DNA of 43,227 nucleotides from Chloroflexota bacterium (GCA_013816405.1 JACDEL010000006.1:24794-68020), one strand, 5' to 3'; positions 8,237 through 16,251 are shown, numbered from the stretch's first letter. The notes: a model not told the origin generated them from the letters alone. Translations and numbers: made by a program.

Positions 8237-9016
8237 ATGGATCTCGAGGCGCTCCCCTTCGTCAACTGGATCTTCTGGGCGGCGCTCACCTCGGGATCGC
8301 TGCTCGTGGTCGGTGGGACCGAACTGGTGGGCGGCACGACCCGCGGCTATCGGCTCTTCATGGCCGCGCTGCTCGCCGTATGCGCTGCCGTGCTGCTCCT
8401 CTCCGAGCTGAACCTCTCGCCCGGGACGGTTGCGGACTCGACGGCCGGGGTTCGCCGCGGCATGGTCTGGGGGCTGGCAGCCCTGACCGCGGCATACCTC
8501 GTCGCCTCGATCGCCCGCTTGCCGCGCAGCGGCCTGGCGATCGCCGGGGGGTCGGCCGGAATCTTCGCCCTTGCGGCGCTGGCGTCTGCCGGCGGCACGC
8601 TCAGTGCGCCCCTCTTTGCCGCCCAGCTGATCCTGGTGGCGGTCGCGCTGGGAGCCGTCACCGCGGCCATGCTCCTTGGCCACTGGTACCTGGTCACGCC
8701 GAAGCTCTCGCCCGCCCCCCTGCGCCGGATGATGTGGCTGCTCCTGGCCGCCCTTGCGCTGCAGGCGCTCCTCTTTGTCGTCGCCGTGACCGCGATCAGC
8801 AACGGGCCGCTGGGTGGACCGATCGGATGGCTCACCTGGCTGCGCCTGGTGGCTGGCATCCTCCTGCCGATCGGGATCACGGTCCTGGCGCTGCTCGCGA
8901 GCCGCGCGGCATCCCTCCAGGCCAGCACCGGCCTGCTGTACATCGGCCTTGCGCTGATCATGGCGGGATCGATCGCGGGCGCCAGCCTCGCCTACCTGAC
9001 CGGCGTGCCGGTCTGA
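8237..9016 (+). CDS. polytopic membrane protein of unknown function
   Basis: The ORF-track entry starting at 7988 overlaps the Rieske gene. The credible start is the ATG at 8237 (MDLEALPFVNW), which immediately begins a membrane segment and gives 259 residues. About seven to eight hydrophobic helices are evident, with a short motif GHWYLVTPKLS between helices. I do not recognise a characterised family. The position after a Rieske ferredoxin suggests a membrane redox or transport role, but no haem- or metal-binding signature is clear. MoaD-MoaE follows within 10 nt, so the gene belongs to the same transcription unit. Confidence 0.75.
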   Translation: MDLEALPFVNWIFWAALTSGSLLVVGGTELVGGTTRGYRLFMAALLAVCAAVLLLSELNLSPGTVADSTAGVRRGMVWGLAALTAAYLVASIARLPRSGLAIAGGSAGIFALAALASAGGTLSAPLFAAQLILVAVALGAVTAAMLLGHWYLVTPKLSPAPLRRMMWLLLAALALQALLFVVAVTAISNGPLGGPIGWLTWLRLVAGILLPIGITVLALLASRAASLQASTGLLYIGLALIMAGSIAGASLAYLTGVPV

Positions 9017-9024
9017 CGATCGTG

Positions 9025-9681
9025 ATGCAGGTCGCGGTCCGCTGCTTCGCCACCCTGCGCGAGCTGGCCGTGGACCGTACGACGCTGGCGCTGCCCATCG
9101 GGGCGGTGGTTGCGGACGTGTGGGCTGCTCTCGCAGAAGCGTACCCCGGGCTGGCGCCGCACCGTCCGTTCGTGCGTGCGGCACGGAATGGTGCCTATGC
9201 CGGCTGGGACGCGGTGCTCGAGGACGGCGACCAGGTCGCGTTCCTGCCACCGGTGAGCGGTGGGGGACCGAGCGGCCTGACGGACGGCACCATCGACATC
9301 GGAAGCCTGGAGGCAGCGGTGGCGGCGACAGGCCACGGGGCGCTGGTCAGCTTCGTCGGGCGGGCGCGAGATCGAGCCGATGACGGCCGCGAGGTGCTGG
9401 AGCTCGAGTACGAGGCCTTCCCTGAGATGGCCACCGACGTCCTGGCTGAGATCGTCACCGAGGCGGAAGACCGATGGGCGGGCTGCGCAGTGGCGTTGGT
9501 GCACCGGATCGGCGTGGTGCCGATCGGTGAGGCGGCGGTTGCGATCGTCACCGCGGCGGCTCATCGCTCGGAGGCGTACGAGGCCAATCGGTTCGTCATC
9601 GAGGCGATCAAGGAGCGCCTCCCGATCTGGAAGCGGGAGCGGTTTGCGGATGGGACCGAGTGGAAGCGTCCGGGCGCCTAG
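9025..9681 (+). CDS. MoaD-MoaE fusion, molybdopterin synthase in one chain
   Basis: The start ATG at 9025 (or GTG at 9022) gives 218 residues. Residues 1-81 are MoaD-like, a ubiquitin fold ending in PPVSGGG at 76-81, where the glycine pair normally carries the thiocarboxylate. Residues about 88-218 are MoaE-like, with RADDGREVLELEYEAF, the AAHRSEAYEA stretch, and lysines K196 and K203 in AIKERLPIWKRE corresponding to the active-site lysines of MoaE. Together they convert precursor Z (cPMP) to molybdopterin. In mycobacterial MoaX, a similar fusion is processed after the glycines. The stop lies in a CTAG shared with the opposing pseudogene remnant. Confidence 0.88.
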   Translation: MQVAVRCFATLRELAVDRTTLALPIGAVVADVWAALAEAYPGLAPHRPFVRAARNGAYAGWDAVLEDGDQVAFLPPVSGGGPSGLTDGTIDIGSLEAAVAATGHGALVSFVGRARDRADDGREVLELEYEAFPEMATDVLAEIVTEAEDRWAGCAVALVHRIGVVPIGEAAVAIVTAAAHRSEAYEANRFVIEAIKERLPIWKRERFADGTEWKRPGA

Positions 9682-9910
9682 CCGATCTCCCGTGCCAGGT
9701 GCGTCAGCCAGCGCTCGGCTTCGCGCACTGATCGGAGGCGGACTACCACCAGCTCGGGCCGAGCGCGAGCAGTGTGGGGTACTCGCGGCGATGCCTCCGG
9801 TAGGTGGACAGAATCCACAACAACAATTCCCGACTGAAGAGCTGGGTCGAGAGACGCTCGCGGTTGCCGCTCCACAGCTCTTCCCGACGCGCCCAAAACT
9901 GGCCAGCCAT
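9678..9910 (-). pseudogene. C-terminal remnant of an adenylate-kinase-like P-loop protein, frameshifted
   Basis: Two minus-strand frames each look protein-like over half of this stretch. From the ATG at 9910, preceded by AGGAGG, 55 codons read WARREELWSGNRERL... and RELLLWILSTYRRHRREYP, then stop at 9743. In the next frame the sequence continues as RPELVVVRLRSVREAERWLTHL to a stop at 9678. Joined, these resemble the C-terminal lid and end of actinobacterial-type adenylate-kinase-related proteins (GNRE motif, YRRRRREYP, RLRSPRE). The N-terminal P-loop half is missing. I read it as a truncated gene with one frameshift; the 55-aa frame could still be translated. Confidence 0.5.
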
Positions 9911-10028
9911 GTTCCTCCTACACCGGTCGACGGGAGCCCGACATTCTAGGAGGCGGTGGCTCCCGGTCCCGCTCCCGGCAGGTCCGTGGGTGGCGGATGC
10001 TGCCCAGCCTCATGTAACCTGCGGCCGT

Positions 10029-11213
10029 ATGTCCACCCCCCTCCCCGGGCAGATTCGTTGCCCAACATGCCACCGCTCGACGCCCCCGGCAGCCTTCTGC
10101 ACGCAGTGCGGGACGGCGATTCCGGCATCCGCCCGGGCAAGGCCGCGGGGCCTCGATCGCGAAGAGCTGCAGGATCGCATTCGCGTTCACCGCCCGGGTG
10201 ATGCCGCGTTCCGGCGAGGCTCGCCCGTTGGCGAGGCGTCCGGTGCTGCGGCATCCGCGTACCAGCCCTACAAGCCCGAGCCCGAGGACGACCTGGTGGT
10301 CTCGGGCGCCGGTGCGGACACTGACGAGGACGCGCCACACATCGATAACACGCCGCCAGGGTTCGACGAGCGGCCGGTGGTCGCTCCTGTGCCGACGCCC
10401 GCCTCGCCGCCGGTGCGCGTCTTCAGGGATCCACCTCCGCCGGTGACCCTTGCTCCGCAGACGGCTGCGGTTGCAGCCCCGGTCGACGCCGGTCCGCCGT
10501 CTCCGCAGGCACCCGAACCGGTCGCCGCGCCGGCTGCAAGTCAGCTCGACCCCCCGGAGCAGCCATACGATCCCGCCGAGCCATACGACTACGGCTATCC
10601 GCCCCCCGATGAGGAGTGGCGACGCCGTAGTTCCGGCATCAGCCCGTTGGCGATCGGTGGCTTCGTGCTGCTCGGGATCCTGGCGATCGCAGTGGGCGCG
10701 GTCATGTCCGGCCTCTTCTCCGGCGGCGTTGCGCTCGAGTCGCCATCCGGCACTCCGCTGGTGTCGGGCGTACCCAGCACGGCAGCGAGCCTGGCCCCGA
10801 CCGTGGCGGGTTCGCTGCCGGCAGCCACCCCGACCCCATCCGGCGGCGGCGGGCCGGTCGTCTTCCCGGACGGCTTCTCGGCGCGGACCGAGCCGTGCGC
10901 CCAGGAGCCGTCGAGCCAGGATGGCTGCAACTCGAGCGGCGCCACGATCAGTGGTGGATCGGTGTGGGTCTGGGTCGGTTGGCGGAAGGGCAACAATGCC
11001 GACACCATTGGCGCGACCATCGTCGATGCCGCGGGTACGGCCGTGGCAGACGGCCACATTCCGCTGAGCTCCATCGGCGCGAACGGATGTGGGTCTTCCT
11101 GCAACGGCTGGGCGAGATTCAAGTTCAGCGGTCTGGCCGTCGGGAACTACACCATCCGCGTGGATCGCAACGGCACATTGGCAGCCGAGGCGACGTTCAC
11201 GGTCACCGGCTAG
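10029..11213 (+). CDS. zinc-ribbon, single-pass membrane protein with extracytoplasmic domain
   Basis: The start ATG at 10029 gives 394 residues. There is an N-terminal zinc ribbon C11-x2-C14...C24-x2-C27, then a Pro/Ala-rich low-complexity linker (about 80-200). One membrane segment follows at about 205-231 (ISPLAIGGFVLLGILAIAVG), then a Ser/Thr/Pro stalk and a C-terminal domain of about 110 residues. That domain has paired cysteines (PCAQEPSSQDGCN, NGCGSSCNG) and beta-rich sequence resembling an Ig-like ligand-binding fold. The ribbon would be cytoplasmic and the C-domain outside. Such proteins are common in Chloroflexota and Actinobacteria but uncharacterised. It stands alone and converges on the ureohydrolase gene with a shared CTAG. 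Confidence 0.7.
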   Translation: MSTPLPGQIRCPTCHRSTPPAAFCTQCGTAIPASARARPRGLDREELQDRIRVHRPGDAAFRRGSPVGEASGAAASAYQPYKPEPEDDLVVSGAGADTDEDAPHIDNTPPGFDERPVVAPVPTPASPPVRVFRDPPPPVTLAPQTAAVAAPVDAGPPSPQAPEPVAAPAASQLDPPEQPYDPAEPYDYGYPPPDEEWRRRSSGISPLAIGGFVLLGILAIAVGAVMSGLFSGGVALESPSGTPLVSGVPSTAASLAPTVAGSLPAATPTPSGGGGPVVFPDGFSARTEPCAQEPSSQDGCNSSGATISGGSVWVWVGWRKGNNADTIGATIVDAAGTAVADGHIPLSSIGANGCGSSCNGWARFKFSGLAVGNYTIRVDRNGTLAAEATFTVTG

Positions 11214-12286
11214 CCGTCCCGCGAGCGCCCGCTGGGCCGCGGAGTACCCCCGGCGTCGCGCCGCTTGGCGGCGAGCGCACTGATCGCCTCCATCACGCAC
11301 CGATGGGCGGCCGCGGCCGTGATCTCGCTGACGTCGTAGACCGGCGCCACCTCGACCACGTCCATGCCCGCGAGGTCAACCGTCCCGACGATCTGGCGGA
11401 TGGCCCGCAGCACCTCCCGCGACAGCATCCCGCCGGGCTCGGGGGTGCCGGTCCCGGGCGCCATCCCCGGGTCGATCACGTCGATATCGATCGACAGGTA
11501 GATGAGCTCGGGTCCATCGAGCGCCTCGGCGATCGCATCGGCCACCACGGCCTCGGCTCCGCGTTCCTCGATCTCCGTCATGAAGTGGACTCGCAGCCCG
11601 TGCCGTTCCATCCATTCGAGGGTGACGGGGGGTGGCCAGTACCCGCGCAACCCGACCTGCACGAAGTTGCGGCCTTCGATGGCCCCCGATTCGATCAGCC
11701 GCCGCATCGGCGTTCCGTGCGATGCGAGGACCCCCCAGGTGCTGTTTGCGGCGTCGGCATGCGCGTCGAAGTGGACCATCCCCAGCCGCTTCGGGGCGAC
11801 CGCCTCGGCAACGGCCGAGGCCGAGGGAAACGTGATGGAATGATCCCCGCCGAGCACGATCGGGATCGCGCCGGCCTGCGCCACCTCGAGCACCTTGCGT
11901 CGAATGACCGCGTGACCGCGCTCGAGGTTGGCCGGGACGACGGGGGCGTCTCCGGCGTCGACCACATCCATCCACTCGAATGGCTCGATGCCGAGCTGTA
12001 GCGAGTTGGGCGAACCGGCGTGATAGGTCGCGGCGCGGATCGCGCGCGGTCCGAACCGGGCGCCGGGCCGGTGGCTGACCGCGTCATCAAAGGGGGCGCC
12101 GACGATGGCGATGTCCGGGTGGCGCGCCCGCAGCGCGTCACCATCGGTCAGCTCAGGGAGCTTCTGGAAGCTGGTGCGACCCATGTAGGCGGGAAGGTCG
12201 AAGTCGTCGTACTCGGTGTACGGATCCAGTCCGCTGGGTGGGTCCTCGTCGTTGGGGCCGCGATGGCGGCGCGTCTCATCTGCCAT
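11210..12286 (-). CDS. agmatinase-family ureohydrolase
   Basis: A 358-residue arginase/agmatinase-superfamily hydrolase. The binuclear manganese site is complete: GGDHS, FDAHAD and SIDIDVIDP carry the conserved His and Asp ligands. PGARFGPRAIR and SHGTPMR are the substrate-side motifs. Members split guanidino compounds (agmatine, guanidinobutyrate, guanidine) to urea and an amine; the specificity here is not decidable from sequence. No polyamine genes adjoin it, so speB is not assigned. The ATG at 12286 is preceded by a TAGGAT -10 box about 80 nt upstream, divergent from DUF2203. Its stop shares CTAG with the zinc-ribbon gene. Confidence 0.85.
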   Translation of the reverse strand: MADETRRHRGPNDEDPPSGLDPYTEYDDFDLPAYMGRTSFQKLPELTDGDALRARHPDIAIVGAPFDDAVSHRPGARFGPRAIRAATYHAGSPNSLQLGIEPFEWMDVVDAGDAPVVPANLERGHAVIRRKVLEVAQAGAIPIVLGGDHSITFPSASAVAEAVAPKRLGMVHFDAHADAANSTWGVLASHGTPMRRLIESGAIEGRNFVQVGLRGYWPPPVTLEWMERHGLRVHFMTEIEERGAEAVVADAIAEALDGPELIYLSIDIDVIDPGMAPGTGTPEPGGMLSREVLRAIRQIVGTVDLAGMDVVEVAPVYDVSEITAAAAHRCVMEAISALAAKRRDAGGTPRPSGRSRDG

Positions 12287-12367
12287 CGGTGATGGCTGAC
12301 GCCCTCCTGCGAAACGATCGCGGGCGCCGTCGCGGCGCGGAGCAGGCCCGCAGCTGAAGCGGTCCCG

Positions 12368-12373
12368 ATCCTA
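12368..12373 (-). promoter_or_regulatory. -10 box for the ureohydrolase gene
   Basis: Reads TAGGAT on the minus strand, about 82 nt upstream of the ATG at 12286. It lies in the divergent intergenic region shared with the DUF2203 promoter. Confidence 0.35.
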
Positions 12374-12401
12374 CCAGAGGGGTCCAGCGAAATCGTCCTG
12401 C

Positions 12402-12407
12402 TACCAT
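12402..12407 (+). promoter_or_regulatory. -10 box, probably leaderless DUF2203 promoter
   Basis: TACCAT with 9 nt between it and the ATG at 12417, and no Shine-Dalgarno. The same layout (TACCAT, then 9 nt, then ATG) recurs at obg. Confidence 0.45.
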
Positions 12408-12416
12408 CGATCGGCC

Positions 12417-12812
12417 ATGCCACAAGAGCGCCGGACGTACACGCTCGACGAGGCCAACGCCCTCGTCCCGCAGGTACGCGCCGTGCTGCTGCAGCTCGCG
12501 GTCGAGCAGCGTCGCCTTGACACATCACACGCCGAGATGCATCGGCAGCTCGACGCCAACGGGGACCCCGACAGCGCCGCCGCGGCGGGGCGTCAGGAGG
12601 CCGAGACGGCAGAGATCAGGGAGGGGATGCGCACCCTGCTGGTGCACCTCAGCGAGATGGGGATCGAGGTGCGAGACCTGGAGATGGGCCTCGTCGACTT
12701 CCCGGGCGAACGGGATGGCGAGTCGGTGTGGCTCTGCTGGCGGCTTGCCGATGCGCGAGTCGCCTTCTGGCACCCGACCAATGAGGGCTACGCGACCCGG
12801 CGGCCCTGGTGA
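12417..12812 (+). CDS. DUF2203 family protein
   Basis: A 131-residue protein matching DUF2203: N-terminal RTYTLDEANALVPQVR, a helical middle, then GIEVRDLEMGLVDFP and the closing VWLCWRLADARVAFWHPTNEGYATRRP. The family is widespread in Chloroflexota, Deinococcus, Firmicutes and Actinobacteria and has no established function. The conserved WH near the C-terminus hints at a binding surface but nothing more can be claimed. It is followed after 10 nt by psuK and psuG, so all three probably share a transcript. Confidence 0.85.
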   Translation: MPQERRTYTLDEANALVPQVRAVLLQLAVEQRRLDTSHAEMHRQLDANGDPDSAAAAGRQEAETAEIREGMRTLLVHLSEMGIEVRDLEMGLVDFPGERDGESVWLCWRLADARVAFWHPTNEGYATRRPW

Positions 12813-12822
12813 CCGTCGGCTG

Positions 12823-13743
12823 ATGGCGATCACCGTCATTGGCGACTCCACTCTGGACGTGACGGTCCGTGCGGCAGAGCCTCCGCGAGCCGGCGGCGAC
12901 GTCCCGGCCAGGATCTCGATCGCGCCGGGGGGGCAGGGAGCCAATGTCGCGGTGCGCCTGGCTCGCGCCGGCGCGGACGTTCGACTGGCCACCGCGATCG
13001 CCGATGACGCCGCCGGGCGCCTGCTGGCTGCATCGGTCGAGGCCGACGGAGTGGTCGTCGTGCAGCTTGGGGGCGAGCGCAGCGGCCTGGTGATCTCGCT
13101 GCTCGATGCCGGCGGCGAGCGGACGATGCTGTCCGACCGGGTCCCGCTCAAGCCGACCGCGCTGGCAGCCGCGTGTGCCGGAGCGCAATGGGTTCATTGC
13201 TCGGGATACGCACTGGCGGACGATGCCACGGGCGACGCCGTTGCCCGGGTCCTTGGGTCGCTGCCGCCATCGACGAGGGTGAGCGCCGGCGGGGGATCGC
13301 TGCCCGACGATCCGGCACGGTCCGCACGGGTCCGCGCGCGCCTCGCGGCTGCGGGCGTCGCCCTGTTGATCCTCTCCAGGGACGAGGCCGCCGCGTTGCT
13401 CGATCGGCCGCTCCCATCGCTCGCCGCCGCTGCGGATGCCCTGGCAGGCGCCTTTCCGGGGCTGATCGCCGTCGTCACCGGCGGCGCTGCGGGCTCGTCA
13501 GCGGCGGGACCTGGCTTCGCCCTCTCAGTGCCGGCCGTCGATCAGGCGACTCCCATGCTGGACGCGACCGGGGCCGGCGATGCCTATGTCGCGGCGTTGA
13601 TCCTGGGCCTCATGAAGGGAGGGTGGCCACCCGGCGCGCTTCTGCTCCGCGAGGCGATGGAGCGAGGTGCCCGGGATGGCGCACTGACCTCCCGCGTGCT
13701 CGGAGCGCAGGGCAGGACGGCGGCGGAGCCAGTGATCCCGTGA
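12823..13743 (+). CDS. psuK: PfkB-family kinase, probable pseudouridine kinase
   Basis: The ORF-track start lies inside DUF2203. The proper start is the ATG at 12823 (MAITVIGDSTLDV), giving 306 residues of the ribokinase fold. GGQGANVAVRLARAG near residue 36 and LDATGAGDAYVAAL near 245 are the PfkB signatures, the latter with the catalytic Asp and anion hole. Family alone would allow any sugar or nucleoside kinase. The tight GTGA overlap with a pseudouridine-5'-phosphate glycosidase makes pseudouridine the likely substrate: PsuK phosphorylates it and PsuG then breaks the C-C glycosidic bond. Confidence 0.8.
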   Translation: MAITVIGDSTLDVTVRAAEPPRAGGDVPARISIAPGGQGANVAVRLARAGADVRLATAIADDAAGRLLAASVEADGVVVVQLGGERSGLVISLLDAGGERTMLSDRVPLKPTALAAACAGAQWVHCSGYALADDATGDAVARVLGSLPPSTRVSAGGGSLPDDPARSARVRARLAAAGVALLILSRDEAAALLDRPLPSLAAAADALAGAFPGLIAVVTGGAAGSSAAGPGFALSVPAVDQATPMLDATGAGDAYVAALILGLMKGGWPPGALLLREAMERGARDGALTSRVLGAQGRTAAEPVIP

Positions 13744-14675
13744 GCGCGTCTGCACTCCTCTCGATCTCCGACGAGGTCGCCTCGGCGATCGCCGCGGGCC
13801 GGGCGGTGGTGGCGCTCGAGTCGAGCCTCATCGCGCAGGGATTGCCGTCGTCGCAGAACCTGGACACGGCGATCGCGTCCGAGCGCGCCGTGCGCGACGA
13901 GGGGGCAGTGCCGGCCACCACCGCGATCGATGCCGGGAAATTGCTGGTTGGCATCCCGCAGGCTACGCTCGAGCGACTGGCCGACCCGCAGAGCCACTCG
14001 GCCAAGGCCGGCTCCCGTGACCTTGCGCCGCTGCTCGCGTCAAGAGGCCTTGCATCGACCACTGTCAGCGCCGCCGTTCGGATCGCCGCGATGGCCGGCA
14101 TCTCCCTGCTCGCCACGGGGGGCATCGGTGGCGTGCATCGCGGCGCCGCCAAGACTTTCGACGTGAGCAGCGATATCGACGAGCTTGCGGCGACCCGTGT
14201 CGCCGTCGTGTGCAGTGGCGCGAAGTCCATCCTCGACCTGCCCGCCACCCTGGAGCTGCTCGAGACCCGGCGCGTACCGGTCATCGGCCTGGGCGTCGAC
14301 GAGCTCCCCGCCTTCTACAGCGCCAGCTCGGGGCTGCGTCTGCCACACCGGGTCCAGGGGCCGGGAGAGGCAGCGGCGGTGCTTGCCCTCCACCTCGCCA
14401 TCGAGGGCTCGCACGGAATCGTGTTCGTGCAGCCTGCCCCGGCCGACCTGGCCATCCCCTCGAACGAGGTTGCATCCTGGCTCGACATCGCCGACGCGGA
14501 CGCTGCCCGGCAGGGGATTCGCGGCGGCGCCGTGACCCCGTTCATCCTCGGCCGCATCGCCGAGCTGTCCGCCGGACGCACGCTCCGCACCAACGTCGGC
14601 CTGATCGTGAACAACGCCAGGACGGCTGCCCAGGTGGCCGTCGCCTTCGCCCAGTTGCGAACCAGCATCCCCTGA
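13740..14675 (+). CDS. psuG: pseudouridine-5'-phosphate glycosidase
   Basis: The start GTG at 13740 overlaps the psuK stop as GTGA; the 500-codon ORF extends spuriously upstream. The 311-residue product has the IndA/PsuG signature: ALESSLIAQGLP, GGIGGVHRGA, SSDIDELA, VVCSGAKSILD and NVGLIVNNARTAAQVA. Residues E27, K89, D145 and K162 align by a constant offset of four with the E. coli PsuG active-site residues E31, K93, D149 and K166, the last forming the covalent intermediate with ribose. The reaction releases uracil and ribose 5-phosphate, salvaging pseudouridine from RNA turnover. Confidence 0.93.
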   Translation: MSASALLSISDEVASAIAAGRAVVALESSLIAQGLPSSQNLDTAIASERAVRDEGAVPATTAIDAGKLLVGIPQATLERLADPQSHSAKAGSRDLAPLLASRGLASTTVSAAVRIAAMAGISLLATGGIGGVHRGAAKTFDVSSDIDELAATRVAVVCSGAKSILDLPATLELLETRRVPVIGLGVDELPAFYSASSGLRLPHRVQGPGEAAAVLALHLAIEGSHGIVFVQPAPADLAIPSNEVASWLDIADADAARQGIRGGAVTPFILGRIAELSAGRTLRTNVGLIVNNARTAAQVAVAFAQLRTSIP

Positions 14676-14696
14676 GGAATCGCGTACATCGGCTGG

Positions 14697-14702
14697 TATC
14701 CT
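14697..14702 (+). promoter_or_regulatory. -10 box upstream of the 14748 gene
   Basis: TATCCT about 45 nt before the ATG at 14748. It sits in the 4-bp-armed palindrome CTGG-N7-CCAG. A GGGAGG Shine-Dalgarno follows near 14738, so this promoter is of the leadered kind. Confidence 0.4.
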
Positions 14703-14747
14703 GCCAGTCAGCCCGCGACGGGCCGCGACACAGAAGAGGGAGGTCGC

Positions 14748-15287
14748 ATGCGGATCTACGAGGGGAGTCCGCGGCAGGACTGGGAAGAGGTGCTCCGCAG
14801 CATCGGTGCATTTGCCGACCGTGAGCGGATGAAGGAGCTGCTGCTGCTGGAGCTCGACGCCGGGTTCATCCTGCAGGGCATGGGGCTGCCGCAGGCAGGC
14901 GCGCGGACCGAATCCGAGGGGTCGCTCACCAAGATCACGCGCGAGCTGCCCGATGATGAGGTCGCCGAACTGATGGATGTCGCCACATCCAACCGCACGG
15001 ACGCGGCGCCCGGTACGCCTCATACCGAGATCGCGAACTACTACGAGCACGCGATGCGGGTGGTCGGCGCCTACCTTGACCTGCAGCATCCGCGCGACGT
15101 CTTCTTCTTCGAGCAGGGAGGGGCGTTCGTCCTGCGGCTGCTCCTCGTCGGGGCGGGTGCCGCCCCGGCCGGGCATCAGCTGGTCGAATTCACCAAGGAC
15201 GACATCATGTCTATGATCGACGCTGCACCGACGCAGCGAAACAAGCCGGCCCAAGAATCTGGGCCCCCTGGGGAGACCGTGCCATGA
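14748..15287 (+). CDS. conserved protein of unknown function
   Basis: A 179-residue acidic soluble protein with a good GGGAGG Shine-Dalgarno 5 nt before the ATG. I do not recognise the family. Features seen are a helical N-terminus (WEEVLRSIGAFADRERMKELLLLE), a central ELPDDEVAELMDVATSN segment, a YYEHAMRVVGAYLDLQHPRDV stretch, and an FFFEQGGAFVLRLLL strand. There are no transmembrane helices and no obvious metal motif. Its stop overlaps the start of a 50-residue membrane peptide as ATGA, so the two form a translationally coupled pair, perhaps a cytoplasmic protein with its membrane partner. Confidence 0.7.
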   Translation: MRIYEGSPRQDWEEVLRSIGAFADRERMKELLLLELDAGFILQGMGLPQAGARTESEGSLTKITRELPDDEVAELMDVATSNRTDAAPGTPHTEIANYYEHAMRVVGAYLDLQHPRDVFFFEQGGAFVLRLLLVGAGAAPAGHQLVEFTKDDIMSMIDAAPTQRNKPAQESGPPGETVP

Positions 15288-15436
15288 AGCTCATCAAAAT
15301 CCTGTTCGTCACCATCGGGGCCGTCCTGGCCGCGATGATCATCATCCCGCTGACCGTCCTGGCCGGGCTCTTCGTCTGGCTCAAGCTGACCGAGGAAGGC
15401 GACGAGGACGACCTCGAGATCGAGGACGCCGTCTAG
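15284..15436 (+). CDS. 50-residue single-pass membrane protein
   Basis: Too short for the ORF track. The ATG at 15284 overlaps the upstream stop as ATGA, and the frame gives 50 codons. Residues 4-34 form one long hydrophobic helix (FVTIGAVLAAMIIIPLTVLA), followed by a strongly acidic tail EEGDEDDLEIEDAV. Coupling to the upstream gene, a balanced hydrophobic and acidic design, and a stop that coincides with the shared CTAG support a real gene. Function is unknown; it may anchor or modulate the upstream product. Confidence 0.65.
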   Translation: MKLIKILFVTIGAVLAAMIIIPLTVLAGLFVWLKLTEEGDEDDLEIEDAV

Positions 15437-16251
15437 CCGGTACTCAGCGCCCAGGCCGCCGTCCAGCTGACGGCTGCCAGCAGGATTCCGTACCACAGCC
15501 TGCGCTCGCCCGTCGTTCCCGCCGCGATGGCAAGCAGGCCGATCAGCCCCAGCGCGACGCTCCCCGGCGAGGATCGCCCGCCGATCAGCAGCGCGCCGCC
15601 CACTCCCAGGCCGACGGCCAGCGCCAGTCCCGCGGCCAGCAGCCGGCTTGTGCGCCTGCCCAGCACCTGCGCGAGGCTGCGCGAGGAGCCGGCGGCGTCC
15701 GCCTCGAAGTCGCGCAGTGTGTTCGCCAGGTGCGCCGCCATCGCGAAGGGCGCGACCAGCGGGATCGCTGGCAGCACCCGCTCGACGGGAATGCCAATCC
15801 CGGCTGCGATCCAGGCGGGAAGCAGGCCGAAGCTGATGAGGTAGGGGAGCGGCGAGAGCGGCGTTCGCGACAGGAACAGGTTGTAGGCAAGTGCCGAACC
15901 GGATGCCACCGCTCCGAGCATCAGCGGCAGCGCGCCGGTGCGCCATGAGGCCGCGAGCTGCACTGCCAGCCCGATCGAAACGATCCAGGTCGCGGCATTG
16001 AGGCTCAGCTCACCAGCGGGGATGGGCTTCTCCGGTCGGACGGTCGCATCGCGGAAGCGATCTGCGATGTCGTTGGTCGCCCCGGTGAAGATCTGCGAGC
16101 CTGCAACCGCCAGCACGGTGAAGACCCACCGCTCGCCGATCGGCACGCCAGCCTGCGCAGCGAGGATCGCGCCGAGCGCGGCGCTCAGGGCGACCACCGC
16201 CAGTGCCGGCGCAGGGTGAATGAGGCGAATCGCGGCAGGCATCGATGTCAT
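15433..16251 (-). CDS. UbiA-family prenyltransferase
   Basis: The 703-codon ORF is a read-through across pyrG. The true start is the ATG at 16251 (MTSMPAAIRL), giving 272 residues with about eight transmembrane helices. The first aspartate-rich motif N60-D61-x2-D64-x3-D68 (NDIADRFRD) and a second, DFEADA near residue 177, are the Mg-diphosphate sites of UbiA enzymes. These attach prenyl chains to aromatic or other acceptors (menaquinone, chlorophyll, haem O, archaeal-type lipids). RPEKPIPAG after the first motif is typical. The acceptor is unknown, and no quinone genes adjoin. It is divergent from pyrG. Confidence 0.85.
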   Translation of the reverse strand: MTSMPAAIRLIHPAPALAVVALSAALGAILAAQAGVPIGERWVFTVLAVAGSQIFTGATNDIADRFRDATVRPEKPIPAGELSLNAATWIVSIGLAVQLAASWRTGALPLMLGAVASGSALAYNLFLSRTPLSPLPYLISFGLLPAWIAAGIGIPVERVLPAIPLVAPFAMAAHLANTLRDFEADAAGSSRSLAQVLGRRTSRLLAAGLALAVGLGVGGALLIGGRSSPGSVALGLIGLLAIAAGTTGERRLWYGILLAAVSWTAAWALSTG

